NCBI GenBank assembly: GCA_038040445.1
Contig: JBBPIG010000013.1
Span: forward strand, 1-64,000
DNA from: Acidobacteriota bacterium
Lineage (GTDB): Bacteria > Acidobacteriota > Blastocatellia > UBA7656
DNA length: 64,000 bases
Reading direction: 5' to 3'
The translations under genes were made by a program, and so were the position numbers. Positions 8,519 through 17,615 of the stretch are shown here, in pieces. Numbering within the stretch: the first letter of the stretch is position 1; each line of letters opens with the position of its first letter. The notes under the pieces were generated by a model, which saw nothing but the letters and a program-made list of their open reading frames with translations, was not told the DNA's origin and searched no databases.

Positions 8519-9517
8519 TCAAAGAGCTTGAGCTTGAACTGCGGTTATTGCCACCGCGTCGCGAATGTCTTCCGCCTTGCAGCCGCGCGAGAGGTCGTTT
8601 GCCGGGTGGGCCAGCCCCTGCAATATCGGGCCGATGGCTGCCGCTCCTGCCAGACGCTCGACCAATTTGTAGGCGATGTTGCCGGCTTCGAGATTGGGGA
8701 AGATCAGGGTATTAGCGCGGCCCGCGACCTGGCTGCCAGGCGCTTTGCTTTGACCAATAGCGTGCACAAGCGCGGCATCGGCTTGCAGCTCGCCGTCGAC
8801 TAGCAACTCCGGCGCGCGCGCCCGGATAGTGCGGGTCGCCTCGATGACTTTGTCCACCAGCGGATGATTTGCGCTGCCTTTGGTAGAGAAAGAAAGCATC
8901 GCGACGCGCGGCTCAACTTGAAGCAGCGCTCGCGCGGAATCGGCTGACGCCATTGCGATCTCCGAGAGCTGAGAAGCAGTAGGATCAACGACAACGCCGC
9001 AGTCGGCAAAAATGAATGCGCCCCCCTCTCCCAACTGGCTTCCGGGAACGACCATCAGAAAAAAGCTCGATACAATCTTAAAGCCGGGCTTTGGGCCAAT
9101 GCACCTGAGCGCCGCGCTGACCGTGTGCCCGGTTGTGTGGGTAGCGCCCGACACGCTGCCATCGGCTCGCCCTTCTCTCACCATCATATTCGCGAAATAG
9201 AGCGGGTCGTCCATCTGGCGCAACGCCTCGTCCAGAGTAACGCCCTTGGCTCGACGCGCTTCGTGGTAACGGGCAGCATAGTGCTCGCGCTCGGAAGAGC
9301 GTCGATGGTCGAGTATCGAGACACCAGTGAGAGCGGCGCCGAGCTTCGAAGCCTTTTCTCGAATCACATCTTCGCCGCCGATCAGGGTGAGTTGAGCGAT
9401 GCGGTCTTGCATGCAGAGCGCCGCCGCTCGGATGGTTCGCTCATCCTCGCCTTCGGGCAACACGATGTGTTTTGGAGCGGATGCTGCGCGCGCGCGAATT
9501 CGTTCTAGGACTTGCAT
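8519..9517 (-). CDS. pta: Phosphate acetyltransferase
   Basis: It interconverts acetyl-CoA and acetyl phosphate. The 332-residue protein is the short, single-domain Pta without the N-terminal regulatory domains of the enteric enzyme. Visible motifs are '[13 protein letters not shown]' at the N-terminus, '[19 protein letters not shown]' near the middle, and '[19 protein letters not shown]' near the C-terminus. No acetate kinase gene is next to it. pdxH follows after 15 bases. Confidence 0.94.
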   Translation of the reverse strand: MQVLERIRARAASAPKHIVLPEGEDERTIRAAALCMQDRIAQLTLIGGEDVIREKASKLGAALTGVSILDHRRSSEREHYAARYHEARRAKGVTLDEALRQMDDPLYFANMMVREGRADGSVSGATHTTGHTVSAALRCIGPKPGFKIVSSFFLMVVPGSQLGEGGAFIFADCGVVVDPTASQLSEIAMASADSARALLQVEPRVAMLSFSTKGSANHPLVDKVIEATRTIRARAPELLVDGELQADAALVHAIGQSKAPGSQVAGRANTLIFPNLEAGNIAYKLVERLAGAAAIGPILQGLAHPANDLSRGCKAEDIRDAVAITAVQAQAL

Positions 9518-9857
9518 CGCCGAAACGGCCTCCCGGCTCTTGATTCGGGGTTCAAAGCTTTAGCTAACGACGCAAACGAAAGCTTGAACTCCGAGCACTG
9601 AATACGAGAGCAAGATTCTAGCGGATTTTGTGGAAGGCGGCGAGGAAGGCAGGAACTGAAAAGGCTGAGGATGGGCTCGTTGGCTCAATCCTCAGCCTTT
9701 GTAAGCAACCACAGCGCCTCGTCGTTGACAGGAGCTAACTACGCGCGTCAAATCTCCCCTTTTCCCGCGCAGCCTCGCGCGAAGTCTCCCCGACTCGCGC
9801 GCGACTCGCCCACCAACTCGCCAAGAGGCGCCGTGGTATTCCGCGCAACTCTTGAAC
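9518..9857. other. 340-base gap with one terminator
   Basis: Apart from the hairpin at 9660-9700, I see no gene or recognisable site between the anti-sigma factor gene and pta. The promoter of pta should lie in the left part, but no convincing -35/-10 pair stands out. Confidence 0.5.
9660..9700 (-). terminator. Intrinsic terminator after the sigma/anti-sigma operon
   Basis: A perfect 13-bp stem (AAAGGCTGAGGAT with its complement) and a 15-base loop end on the minus strand in CCTTTTCAGTT. It lies 158 bases after the anti-sigma stop codon. Confidence 0.65.
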
Positions 9858-10637
9858 TTAGTCGCCCCCGCCAGTGGTTGCTCGCTCGCTGGGCTTGCTC
9901 ACCTCGCTGAAGAGTATGTCGGTCAGATCGAGACCTTCGCGGCGATCGATGTCTCGCTCCAGCGTCTTGAGCCTGGTCTGGTGCTCTTGAATTCGCGTGG
10001 CGATCTTCAGCAGATCAGCCGAGTGCATGTTTTGAAGCTGCGACTCGAGACTGACTAGCTGCGTTTTGATTTCCTCTCTTTGCTGACGTTCGCTCTCGGC
10101 CATCAACTGGTTGACCAGAGTCTTCACTTCAGCTCTTACTTGTTCGATGTTTGCGTCGTTCTTGCCGTCGACTACGTTACCTGGTCGCGCGGGCCCATCG
10201 CGACGCAACAGGTCGGCGTGAAACGAAAAGCCGTCGCGGCCGACGCTCACGTCAGTGCCAACAACCGCGAGTACCAGCATCGCCATAGCCACCGCGCCAA
10301 GCGCCTTGGCCCACACCGGTGTCAGCGAGAACAATTCCTTTAGCAGCCCAAGCATCGACCGCTCGCCTGAAGGCCGTTCCGCAACCACGCGCACGACCGG
10401 CAGGTCATCGAGTTGCCACTGCTGAAGCATGCCTCGCACGCGCTCGAACGAATGCAGCTCCTGTTTGCAATCCGCGCATTCGGTGAGGTGTGCTTGGACA
10501 AAACGGCTTTCTTCCGGCGTCACCTCATCGTAAAGATACGAGACCAGCGCCTCGTGCATATTACAGTTTGGGGTTTCTTGTTTGTTGCTCATTTTCTTCA
10601 CCACTAATTTTTGACTTCTTCCACTGGCTTCCGTCAC
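9858..10637 (-). CDS. Anti-sigma factor, zinc-finger membrane protein
   Basis: It probably holds the ECF sigma factor encoded just upstream. The N-terminal zinc-finger anti-sigma motif is visible as 'HLTECADC' (about residues 50-57) preceded by '[14 protein letters not shown]'. One membrane segment lies near residues 110-127 ('[18 protein letters not shown]'), followed by an extracytoplasmic helical, Gln-rich tail of 130 residues likely to form a coiled coil. The GTG start overlaps the sigma stop by four bases (GTGA), which suggests translational coupling. An ATG 15 codons later is an alternative start. Confidence 0.88.
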   Translation of the reverse strand: MTEASGRSQKLVVKKMSNKQETPNCNMHEALVSYLYDEVTPEESRFVQAHLTECADCKQELHSFERVRGMLQQWQLDDLPVVRVVAERPSGERSMLGLLKELFSLTPVWAKALGAVAMAMLVLAVVGTDVSVGRDGFSFHADLLRRDGPARPGNVVDGKNDANIEQVRAEVKTLVNQLMAESERQQREEIKTQLVSLESQLQNMHSADLLKIATRIQEHQTRLKTLERDIDRREGLDLTDILFSEVSKPSERATTGGGD

Positions 10638-11197
10638 ACCGCCTCGCGGAGGTGCTCGAGCCGTTTTCTCAACTCTGACAGCCCGGTGTACATCCTGGTC
10701 TTCACGGTTGAGATCGGTATGCCGAGTACCTCGGCGATCTCTGAGAACTTTAGCCCTTCGTATTCCTTCATTATGATAACCAGCCGCATCTCCGACGGTA
10801 GGCCTTGCAGCGCTCGCCGGACGTGCCGGGTGACCTGCTCCTGCTGAATGCCGCCGCCGAGGTCCTCGGCCTCTGCCGCAAGCTCGAACCCGCTCAGCTC
10901 TCGTTGTTCATCAAGCGAGATCGTGAACTTCGATCGGCTCCTCAACTTTGTGTTGCAGATGTTGAGTGCGATCCTGTAAATCCAGGATGAGAACTTTGCC
11001 TCACCACGAAACTTCGACAGATTACGATAAGCCGATAAGAACGTTTCTTGTGTCGCGTCCTTGGCCTCCTCGTCACGGCCCAGCATTCTGAGCGTGAGGC
11101 CGTAAATCTGGCGCTCCCAGCGGCGCACCAGTACATTGAAAGCGTCAGGTTCGCCGCCTAGTGTGCGTTCGATTATTTGAGTATCGCTCAGTTCCAA
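10634..11197 (-). CDS. ECF-type RNA polymerase sigma factor
   Basis: The 187-residue sigma-70 family protein has region 2 ('[19 protein letters not shown]' and '[13 protein letters not shown]') and region 4 with the helix-turn-helix '[20 protein letters not shown]'. Only TTG is available as start before an in-frame stop. The gene overlaps a downstream zinc-finger anti-sigma gene, the classic sigma/anti-sigma arrangement for envelope-stress regulons. The target promoters cannot be told from this window. Confidence 0.92.
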   Translation of the reverse strand: MELSDTQIIERTLGGEPDAFNVLVRRWERQIYGLTLRMLGRDEEAKDATQETFLSAYRNLSKFRGEAKFSSWIYRIALNICNTKLRSRSKFTISLDEQRELSGFELAAEAEDLGGGIQQEQVTRHVRRALQGLPSEMRLVIIMKEYEGLKFSEIAEVLGIPISTVKTRMYTGLSELRKRLEHLREAV

Positions 11198-11299
11198 ATC
11201 GCTCTCACGCCAACTATCCGCAAACTATCCGATGATAGACCCCCCATCCGCTTCAATAGTATAGACTGGTATGCTCGGGAAAAAGTCGGAAAATCATCA

Positions 11300-11770
11300 A
11301 TGTCAGGACTTGGCCTCAGGCAGTCGAGGGCGCCTTTGATCCTCGAATCGGGCAGGCAGATCGCTTATGATCAGAGCGAAGCGCAAACGGAAGTCGAAAG
11401 GCCACTTGTGTCGATAGACTCGCGTCTCGAGAAATTGGTATCGCAGGTAGAGGGAGCTACCGGCGCGATCCTTTTGGCGGCGGATGGAGAGGCTGTGCTG
11501 TGGTATCCGGTCGCCAACAGCGATCGTTTGCGGCTGCGGGCCGCTTACGCTGCCGTCGTGCTGAGGTCCTGCCGGGCGGCTGCCATTCCCGCAAAGCTCC
11601 GAGGTTTGAAGTCTCTGGTCATGGAATATGACTGCGCGACGCTGGTGGTGCAGGAGATAGACGGCGACTATTTCGCGTTAGTTGAACTGGGTCCTTCCGC
11701 CAATATCGGCCAAGCCTTGTTTCGGCTCGATCGCGCGGTCAATGAGCTTCGCGGTGAGATCGTGCGGTAA
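11300..11770 (+). CDS. Roadblock/LC7-like domain protein
   Basis: A 156-residue protein whose C-terminal part looks like a Roadblock/LC7 (MglB-like) fold. 'GATGAILLAADGEAVLWYP' is followed by helices and 'CATLVVQEIDGDYFALVELG', then a final helix. Such proteins often regulate small GTPases, but no GTPase gene lies next to it. The frame opens further upstream, but the ATG at 11300 avoids overlap with the divergent sigma gene. Recognition is by pattern only. Confidence 0.6.
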   Translation: MSGLGLRQSRAPLILESGRQIAYDQSEAQTEVERPLVSIDSRLEKLVSQVEGATGAILLAADGEAVLWYPVANSDRLRLRAAYAAVVLRSCRAAAIPAKLRGLKSLVMEYDCATLVVQEIDGDYFALVELGPSANIGQALFRLDRAVNELRGEIVR

Positions 11771-11849
11771 AGCTCGCGCTCATAGTCGATCGGTTGTCGG
11801 AGGCGATGGACTTAGATGGACTGGGCGATGGGTTGAATTGAAGGCGGCG

Positions 11850-12908
11850 TTATCGCTGTACGATATCCACATTTATTCTCACAGGCACGTTGATCAAAGT
11901 AACCGGCCTGCCCTTGATGGTAGCGGGGCGGAACCTGGATCGCTGCAGCGCCTCGACGGCCGATTCGGTCATGAACGGAACATCCCGGATGACCTCGATG
12001 TCGGATATTTTGCCGTCTTCTCCGAATGTTGCGCGCAACCATACCTCGCCCTTCACTTTGTTGGCCTGCGCTTCGGGGGTGATGATAGGTGTCGGCCGAT
12101 GAAGCCATACGATGGGGGTCCGATCGGGAATCCTGTCAAACAAGTTATATGAGAACGGACCTTTGGGGTCATCAGCGCCATTCGGCGATCCGATTCGATT
12201 CTTATCTCCGGCGCCGCCCCGGTTGCCTTTCCCAGAGCCCGGCCCGCTGCCTGAGCCTGCGCCCGGGCCACGATTCCCGCCAAGGCCTCCGCCTTCTCCC
12301 GAGCCAGGGGATGGGGCGGCTGCTATGACGCCGGTTGGAACGCCGAGCGCAATGCCCGGAGGCGGTGGAGAGCCATCGGGACCAACGATTGTCGGCGTTA
12401 CCGGAATGCTTGGTAGCTTCACGCTCGCGGTGTTCGGCTTGATGATCTGAGGGCTCATCGACGTTGTCGGCCGCGGTCCTATGGTTGGCGGCAGCGGATT
12501 GTGGTCGCCTCCGCCTCCGTCATCCTTCGCGCCGCGGGGTCCGGGTCGTTGCGTCCGCTCTGCCTTCGGGGGTCCAATCGGAAAGTAGACGTGAATGCCG
12601 TCGCCCGCTTCATCGACATGCTTAACGAACATCGTGCGCCAGCCGAGTACTGCGATAAGCACGACAAGAGCTACGTGGACGACAACTGCACATGTAAGTC
12701 CGACGTAGATTCGCTGCCGGCGCTTCGCATCTTTCGTGTCGGCAGAAAACAGCTCTCGAATGAAGCCGCCAGGATCGCGAGTTAGTTCACCAACCGCGGC
12801 TTGGATTTCTCGAATAAGCCGCGAGCCTAAACTTTCTTGTTCGATTAGTGAGAATGGCGGGTCAGCGTCGAGGTCCCTAACAAACTCGGTTGTCACTACT
12901 GAAGGCAT
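11850..12908 (-). CDS. TonB-family energy transducer (second of tandem pair)
   Basis: About 352 residues. The N-terminal cytoplasmic region holds 'RDPGGFIRELFS', then a single membrane span ('IYVGLTCAVVVHVALVVLIA'), a long Pro/Gly-rich periplasmic spacer, and the TonB C-terminal domain ('VWLRATFGEDGKISDIEVI', 'ALQRSRFRPATIKGRPV'). TonB couples the proton gradient to outer-membrane transporters. ATG 12908 is preferred, though a TTG 14 codons upstream is also open. There is no ExbB/ExbD next to it. It is a paralogue of the adjoining gene, with the same layout but little identity in the spacer. Confidence 0.88.
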   Translation of the reverse strand: MPSVVTTEFVRDLDADPPFSLIEQESLGSRLIREIQAAVGELTRDPGGFIRELFSADTKDAKRRQRIYVGLTCAVVVHVALVVLIAVLGWRTMFVKHVDEAGDGIHVYFPIGPPKAERTQRPGPRGAKDDGGGGDHNPLPPTIGPRPTTSMSPQIIKPNTASVKLPSIPVTPTIVGPDGSPPPPGIALGVPTGVIAAAPSPGSGEGGGLGGNRGPGAGSGSGPGSGKGNRGGAGDKNRIGSPNGADDPKGPFSYNLFDRIPDRTPIVWLHRPTPIITPEAQANKVKGEVWLRATFGEDGKISDIEVIRDVPFMTESAVEALQRSRFRPATIKGRPVTLINVPVRINVDIVQR

Positions 12909-12993
12909 CTTGAGGTGAGCGGCTTGCACGGAAGGACATAGCTGATACAAGTGAGGGCCGCGATCGTTCGCGGCCCCTCACGACAAATCGGCG

Positions 12994-13980
12994 TTACCGG
13001 AGATTGAATTCTATAGCGACGGGTTTCCAGAATGACACCGGCTGACCGCTCTTCATCGCCGGCTTGAATCTCAACTGGTAAGCAGCCTGAATAGCCTGTT
13101 CATCCAGTCCGTCCGGGAGCCCGCGCTGCACCGTCACCCGCTTGACCTGACCATCGGTACCAATCAGCACCCGCACAAGCACCGTTCCCTGAATTTTGTT
13201 CTTGCGCGCCTCTTCAGTGTAGCGAGGCTGCGGGTTGTTCAGCAGTACCGGTCCCTGGTCGACGCTGGTCGCCGGAGCGCCAGATCCGCCGCCGATCCTC
13301 GGGCCGCCGCCGCCCATGTTATACCCTTCGCCCGGGCCTACGCCTCGACCGTTGCCGGGACCCATGCCGCCGCCCTTACCATCACCCATTCCACCACCCG
13401 ACCCGGGACCAGCCGAGGGCGGTCCGGGTACACCGTTCGGTAAGCCGGTTACCGCGAGATCATCGCGCTTGGGCTCAAGGCGTGGGTCAACCTGAATCGT
13501 CTCAGGTACAACCAATGATGGAGGCCTCGGAGTCGGCTCGGGTCGCGGCGCGATGAGCGGAGGCGTCAGAGAGAACTTGGGCAACTGACCCTTCGAAGCC
13601 GGAGTCGGCGTATTTCTACCGCCGCCGCCTCCTCCTCCCGCCTTCTCCTTGGCCTTGGGCTTCTCGATCTCCACGGCCTTGAAGTCGTCAGGGTTGACCC
13701 AGTGGACCGCCAACTCCTCCTGCGGAACGTCCTTCGCTTTCGCGTGAATCGACCACAAGACCAGAATGGCGCCGAAGAACAAAGCGTAGACAACGATGCC
13801 GATGGCAAGGCCGAATCGCATTAGCATCTTGCGGCGGTGACCACCAATGCCGTCGCCTTTGAAGGCGCTAACAATATAATCTTTAGGGTTCTTGCGAAAC
13901 TCACGAATGGTCTCTACAAAGGCCTCAATGAGCCGCCTGAGTATTGACGGCGGATCCACGAAAGCATCTTCGAATAACAT
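12994..13980 (-). CDS. TonB-family energy transducer (first of tandem pair)
   Basis: About 328 residues. Layout: a cytoplasmic N-terminus ('FRKNPKDYIVSAFKGDG'), a membrane span ('MRFGLAIGIVVYALFFGAIL'), a Gly-rich tract of seven glycines, a Pro-rich and then Gly-rich spacer, and the TonB C-terminal domain ('VLVRVLIGTDGQVKRVTVQR', 'AAYQLRFKPAMKSGQPV'). ATG 13980 is chosen because GGAGAG lies just upstream. The longer frame would start at a codon without a ribosome site. Together with the next gene it forms a tandem duplication. Confidence 0.88.
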   Translation of the reverse strand: MLFEDAFVDPPSILRRLIEAFVETIREFRKNPKDYIVSAFKGDGIGGHRRKMLMRFGLAIGIVVYALFFGAILVLWSIHAKAKDVPQEELAVHWVNPDDFKAVEIEKPKAKEKAGGGGGGGRNTPTPASKGQLPKFSLTPPLIAPRPEPTPRPPSLVVPETIQVDPRLEPKRDDLAVTGLPNGVPGPPSAGPGSGGGMGDGKGGGMGPGNGRGVGPGEGYNMGGGGPRIGGGSGAPATSVDQGPVLLNNPQPRYTEEARKNKIQGTVLVRVLIGTDGQVKRVTVQRGLPDGLDEQAIQAAYQLRFKPAMKSGQPVSFWKPVAIEFNLR

Positions 13981-14480
13981 GTGCTCTCTCCACAAGCCTG
14001 ATCCGGTCCACCATATTGGCCGCAACCGGCTCAGAGGCTATAAGAGGGATTGATCCCTCTACACATCCTGTTCCTGCGTGCCGTCTTCAAAAGCGCTTGG
14101 TTGAGACGGCTTGTTCTATTGTCGCTTGGCGCTCTCACCGGTGTCAAGACTTCACGCCCAAAAACTCACAGACTCGTACGATCTAACGTCGGTCATCGTT
14201 CAATTTGCTTGGTGGCAACAGGGCCTGACTCTCGGCTCCAATCGTAGAATGAATTCAACGGCTGCGGCTTGCAGATTAGTTTGACGACTCGCCGCCAAAT
14301 CGTTAGTGCTCTGTGCGAGCTACCGCGATGCCCGTGTCGCAGACTTTAAGGTCTGCGCTACTTCGGCAATCGAGCGCTAAAACTCAGCAACAAACCGCAA
14401 GACTTTGTCCAGAGAGTTTGATTCAATTCAGAATGCTGGCGCGGCGCGGTGACCGAACTTTCTGAAAGGACCACATTTCA
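13981..14480. other. 500-base divergent gap with two small palindromes
   Basis: The gap separates the TonB pair from ino1. It holds the palindrome AGAGGGATTGATCCCTCT at 14043-14060 and a REP-like hairpin at 14338-14357 (CGCAGAC, TTTAAG, GTCTGCG). I see no gene. Promoters for both sides must be here, but I could not assign them. Confidence 0.6.
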
Positions 14481-15809
14481 ATGCCAACTCACAATCAAAA
14501 GACAACCATTGCACTCGAGGACGCGAAAGGTAAGCTCGGCGTGTTGTTAGTAGGGCTGGGTGCGGTCAGCACAACCTTCATCGCCGGCGTCGAAGCAATC
14601 AAGCGCGGCTTAGCCGAACCCATCGGCTCGCTGACGCAGATGGGCACTATTAGATTGGGTAAACGCACCGACAATCGCGTGCCCTTGATCCGTGATTTCC
14701 TGCCGCTCGCTTCGATCCACGATCTGGCTTTTGGGGCGTGGGATATCTTCGAAGAGGACGCCTACGAAGCAGCGCTACATGCGGGAGTGCTCGAACGCGA
14801 TCTTGTCAACCAACTCAAGACCGAGCTTCAGGCGGTGAAACCGATGAAAGCGGTCTTTGACCAGCACTACGTCAAGCGGCTCAACGGCAGTCATGTCAAA
14901 CAAGGCGCTAACAAGATGGAACTCGCTGAACAGTTGATTGAGGACATCCAGGTCTTCAAACGCGTCAATGAATGCGATCGACTGGTGATGGTCTGGTGCG
15001 CTTCGACCGAGATCTTCAAGCAGCCGAGTAGTGAGCACGACGACCTCAAATCCTTCGAGCGCGCGATGCGTGAGAACAGCGACGCCATAGCGCCTTCGAT
15101 GCTCTACGCGTACGCCGCGCTGAAATCAGGAGTGCCTTTCGCCAACGGCGCGCCCAACCTTACGGTCGATGTTCCGGCTTTGACCAGGCTCGCCGTCGAT
15201 GAGGGGCTCCCGGTGTGCGGCAAAGACTTCAAGACAGGGCAGACTCTGATGAAGACAATAATCGCGCCGGGTTTGAAGTCGCGACTGCTCGGGCTTCACG
15301 GCTGGTTCTCGACAAACATTCTCGGCAACCGCGACGGCGAAGTGCTCGACGATCCAGAGTCGTTCAAGACAAAAGAGGAATCCAAGTTGTCGGTGCTCGA
15401 ATACATCCTCCAGCCGGACGTGTACCCGACGTTGTACAAAGACTTCAGCCACATCGTGCGGATCAACTACTATCCGCCGCGCGGCGACAACAAGGAAGGA
15501 TGGGACAACATCGACATCTTCGGGTGGCTTGGCTACCCGATGCAGATCAAGATCGACTTTTTGTGCCGCGACTCGATATTGGCCGCGCCGATTGTGTTAG
15601 ACCTGGCGCTGTTCATGGATCTGGCGAAGCGCGCGGGTATGCGCGGCGTTCAGGAGTGGTTGTCTTTCTACTTCAAGAGCCCGATGACCGCGCCCGGTTT
15701 ATATCCCGAGCACGACCTGTTCATTCAGTTGATGAAGCTCAAGAACACGCTTCGACATATGAGAGGTGAAGAGCTGATCACCCACCTCGGGCTCGAGTAC
15801 TACGACTAG
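14481..15809 (+). CDS. ino1: Inositol-3-phosphate synthase
   Basis: It converts glucose 6-phosphate to 1L-myo-inositol 1-phosphate using NAD+. The 442-residue protein starts with the Rossmann segment 'GVLLVGLGAVSTTFIAGV' and contains 'FGAWDIFEEDAYEAAL', 'DRLVMVWCASTE', 'GKDFKTGQTLMKT' and 'DSILAAPIVLDLALF', all hallmarks of the family. Length is normal for the larger bacterial forms. It stands alone on the plus strand. Inositol phospholipid synthesis is an inference; no partner gene is nearby. Confidence 0.95.
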   Translation: MPTHNQKTTIALEDAKGKLGVLLVGLGAVSTTFIAGVEAIKRGLAEPIGSLTQMGTIRLGKRTDNRVPLIRDFLPLASIHDLAFGAWDIFEEDAYEAALHAGVLERDLVNQLKTELQAVKPMKAVFDQHYVKRLNGSHVKQGANKMELAEQLIEDIQVFKRVNECDRLVMVWCASTEIFKQPSSEHDDLKSFERAMRENSDAIAPSMLYAYAALKSGVPFANGAPNLTVDVPALTRLAVDEGLPVCGKDFKTGQTLMKTIIAPGLKSRLLGLHGWFSTNILGNRDGEVLDDPESFKTKEESKLSVLEYILQPDVYPTLYKDFSHIVRINYYPPRGDNKEGWDNIDIFGWLGYPMQIKIDFLCRDSILAAPIVLDLALFMDLAKRAGMRGVQEWLSFYFKSPMTAPGLYPEHDLFIQLMKLKNTLRHMRGEELITHLGLEYYD

Positions 15810-15881
15810 CCCCGAGCCCTAAGACAGAGGCCAGCGGCCGCCGTGCAACAATTGCCCGGCGGCCGGCACAGTCCGAATGCG

Positions 15882-16547
15882 CTACGCGGGCTGGGCGGCC
15901 GGCTTGCGATGGGTCACGGCAAGGGCGATGCCTCCAAAGAGCGACCCCATCACCGTGGTAAACCCGATCCACATGATCATCTGCGGCACGACCGCAAGCT
16001 GGATGTACTTCGTCCAAAAATCCATGTCCTGCGGAAATTCGGGCGGAATCGCATCGTAGTGCGTGCCCCAACTGCCTCGCATCGCGAAGTACATCAAGAT
16101 CACCACCGGTATTCTCGCGGCGTATCCATAGGCCAGCAGCACCTTCGCGAGAGCTTTCCAGCCGAGGAATGGAATCAAACCGCCGACTGCAATCAGCACC
16201 AATCCGACAAGTATCTTGCCCGGGAATTCTGCTTTCATACCGAAGCCGAGAAAGCCGCCACCGAAGCTTACGGCCAAGCCTAACAGCGCGTAACCAATCA
16301 CCCGCCCTGCGTTCGGCGGAGTTTCACCCGCTCGCGCAAGCTTCACCGCGAAGTAGGCGCCGAACACCAGCGCGAGCCACGTGATGCCTATGATCGAGCC
16401 TGGGCCGCCGGCGTCCCGATTGAACAGAACGTTGGGCCAGTGCTGAAGCTCACCGACAAGCCGCAGCAGAGTGACCGCCAGGGTTATCACGCTTGGAATG
16501 AAAATAAGCTGCGCAATACTTATTCGAGAGTTTGAGGTGTCTGCCAT
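15882..16547 (-). CDS. Unknown membrane protein, paralogue of the next gene
   Basis: The 221-residue protein has five to six hydrophobic segments. It begins 'SRISIAQLIFIPSVITLAVT' and has a hydrophilic loop with 'MRGSWGTHYDAIPPEFPQD' near residue 160. A clear GGAGAG ribosome site precedes the ATG. I do not recognise the family. The protein encoded 41 bases upstream on the same strand has the same topology and shares the loop motif, so the two are tandem duplicates in one operon. Function is unknown. The conserved Trp-Gly-Thr-His-Tyr-Asp loop is the best candidate for a functional site. Confidence 0.85.
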   Translation of the reverse strand: MADTSNSRISIAQLIFIPSVITLAVTLLRLVGELQHWPNVLFNRDAGGPGSIIGITWLALVFGAYFAVKLARAGETPPNAGRVIGYALLGLAVSFGGGFLGFGMKAEFPGKILVGLVLIAVGGLIPFLGWKALAKVLLAYGYAARIPVVILMYFAMRGSWGTHYDAIPPEFPQDMDFWTKYIQLAVVPQMIMWIGFTTVMGSLFGGIALAVTHRKPAAQPA

Positions 16548-16588
16548 GTCTTCTCTCCTTTGCCAGGAAGTTAGTTAGCTTCGTTTCG

Positions 16589-17269
16589 CTACGCCTCCGC
16601 GGCTGCGTTAGCTTGCTTGCCGCGACTGGCAATCGCCACACCCGCTGCGCCGAAAAGCGTGCCGATTATCACGGTGAACGCGATCCAGAAGATCAACTGC
16701 GGCAGCACGCCGATCAAGATGAACTTTGGAAACCAGCTTATGTCCTCAGGAAAGCCGGGCGGCGGCCCGTCGTAGTGTGTTCCCCAGCTACCACGAATCG
16801 CAAAAAACATGATGATCGTCACAGGAATGCGCGCCGCGAAACCGTATGCAAGCAGCGTTTTGAACAGCGCGGGCCACGCGCGATACTGGAGGGCTGTAGC
16901 GATGATGGCAGCTATGCCTACGGCCATTTGCGCGCCGAGTAATCCCGGCTGCGAGACTTTGAACGCGACTACAAAACCGGCGACAATTACGACGATGCCC
17001 AGCAATGCAATCAACGCCGCGCGGCCTGCGTTCACCGGACCCTCGCCGGAGTTCGAGAGCTTCACCGCGAAATAGACGCCGAAAATCGGCACCAGCCACA
17101 CGATTCCTATCAACGCACCTCCACCGCCGGCCGACGGGTTGAACCATACCCTAGACCAGCCCTGCATTTCGCCAATCAATCGCACGACCGTGATTGCCAG
17201 AGTTATGACTGCCGGGATTGCGATGAGATGGACAGTGCTCGTGCGTCTGGAAGAACTCATTTTTGCCAT
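16589..17269 (-). CDS. Unknown membrane protein, paralogue of the previous gene
   Basis: 226 residues with the same layout as its neighbour: 'IAIPAVITLAITVVRLIGEM' at the N-terminus, several hydrophobic spans, and the loop 'IRGSWGTHYDGPPPGFPED'. I take ATG 17269, which follows GGAGGAGAAGG at good spacing, rather than the GTG six codons upstream, which lies inside that ribosome site. No family recognised. Confidence 0.85.
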   Translation of the reverse strand: MAKMSSSRRTSTVHLIAIPAVITLAITVVRLIGEMQGWSRVWFNPSAGGGGALIGIVWLVPIFGVYFAVKLSNSGEGPVNAGRAALIALLGIVVIVAGFVVAFKVSQPGLLGAQMAVGIAAIIATALQYRAWPALFKTLLAYGFAARIPVTIIMFFAIRGSWGTHYDGPPPGFPEDISWFPKFILIGVLPQLIFWIAFTVIIGTLFGAAGVAIASRGKQANAAAEA

Positions 17270-17564
17270 TGGTGCCTTCTCCTCCACCCGAGTTTTCGCG
17301 GCCTGACCTCAGGCCACTTTCTTTGATACTGCACTCACGAGCCGATGCGCTCGCTCAACACGCCCGCGGCCTCTCGTCCGCCGATGGTTGCAACTGCCGA
17401 GGCTGTCAGCGAACCCATCAAAACCGTAAAATCTGCCAGAAGATAACTGAGGAAAAATGCGGCCCCTGTATATCACAACTGAAAGCACGGAACAATTAAC
17501 TTTGCGCCCTGTCACTTCGCTGTCACACTGCTGGCACGCGGGTTCTCACGGATGCTAAGATTCG
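17270..17564. other. Divergent gap without recognised features
   Basis: Divergent region between the membrane-protein pair and miaB. I see no gene, repeat or convincing promoter in it. Confidence 0.4.
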
Positions 17565-17615
17565 GTGTCAAAACCTGGATTCTTCACGCAAAGGTTCGGC
17601 GACCAGCACAAACTC

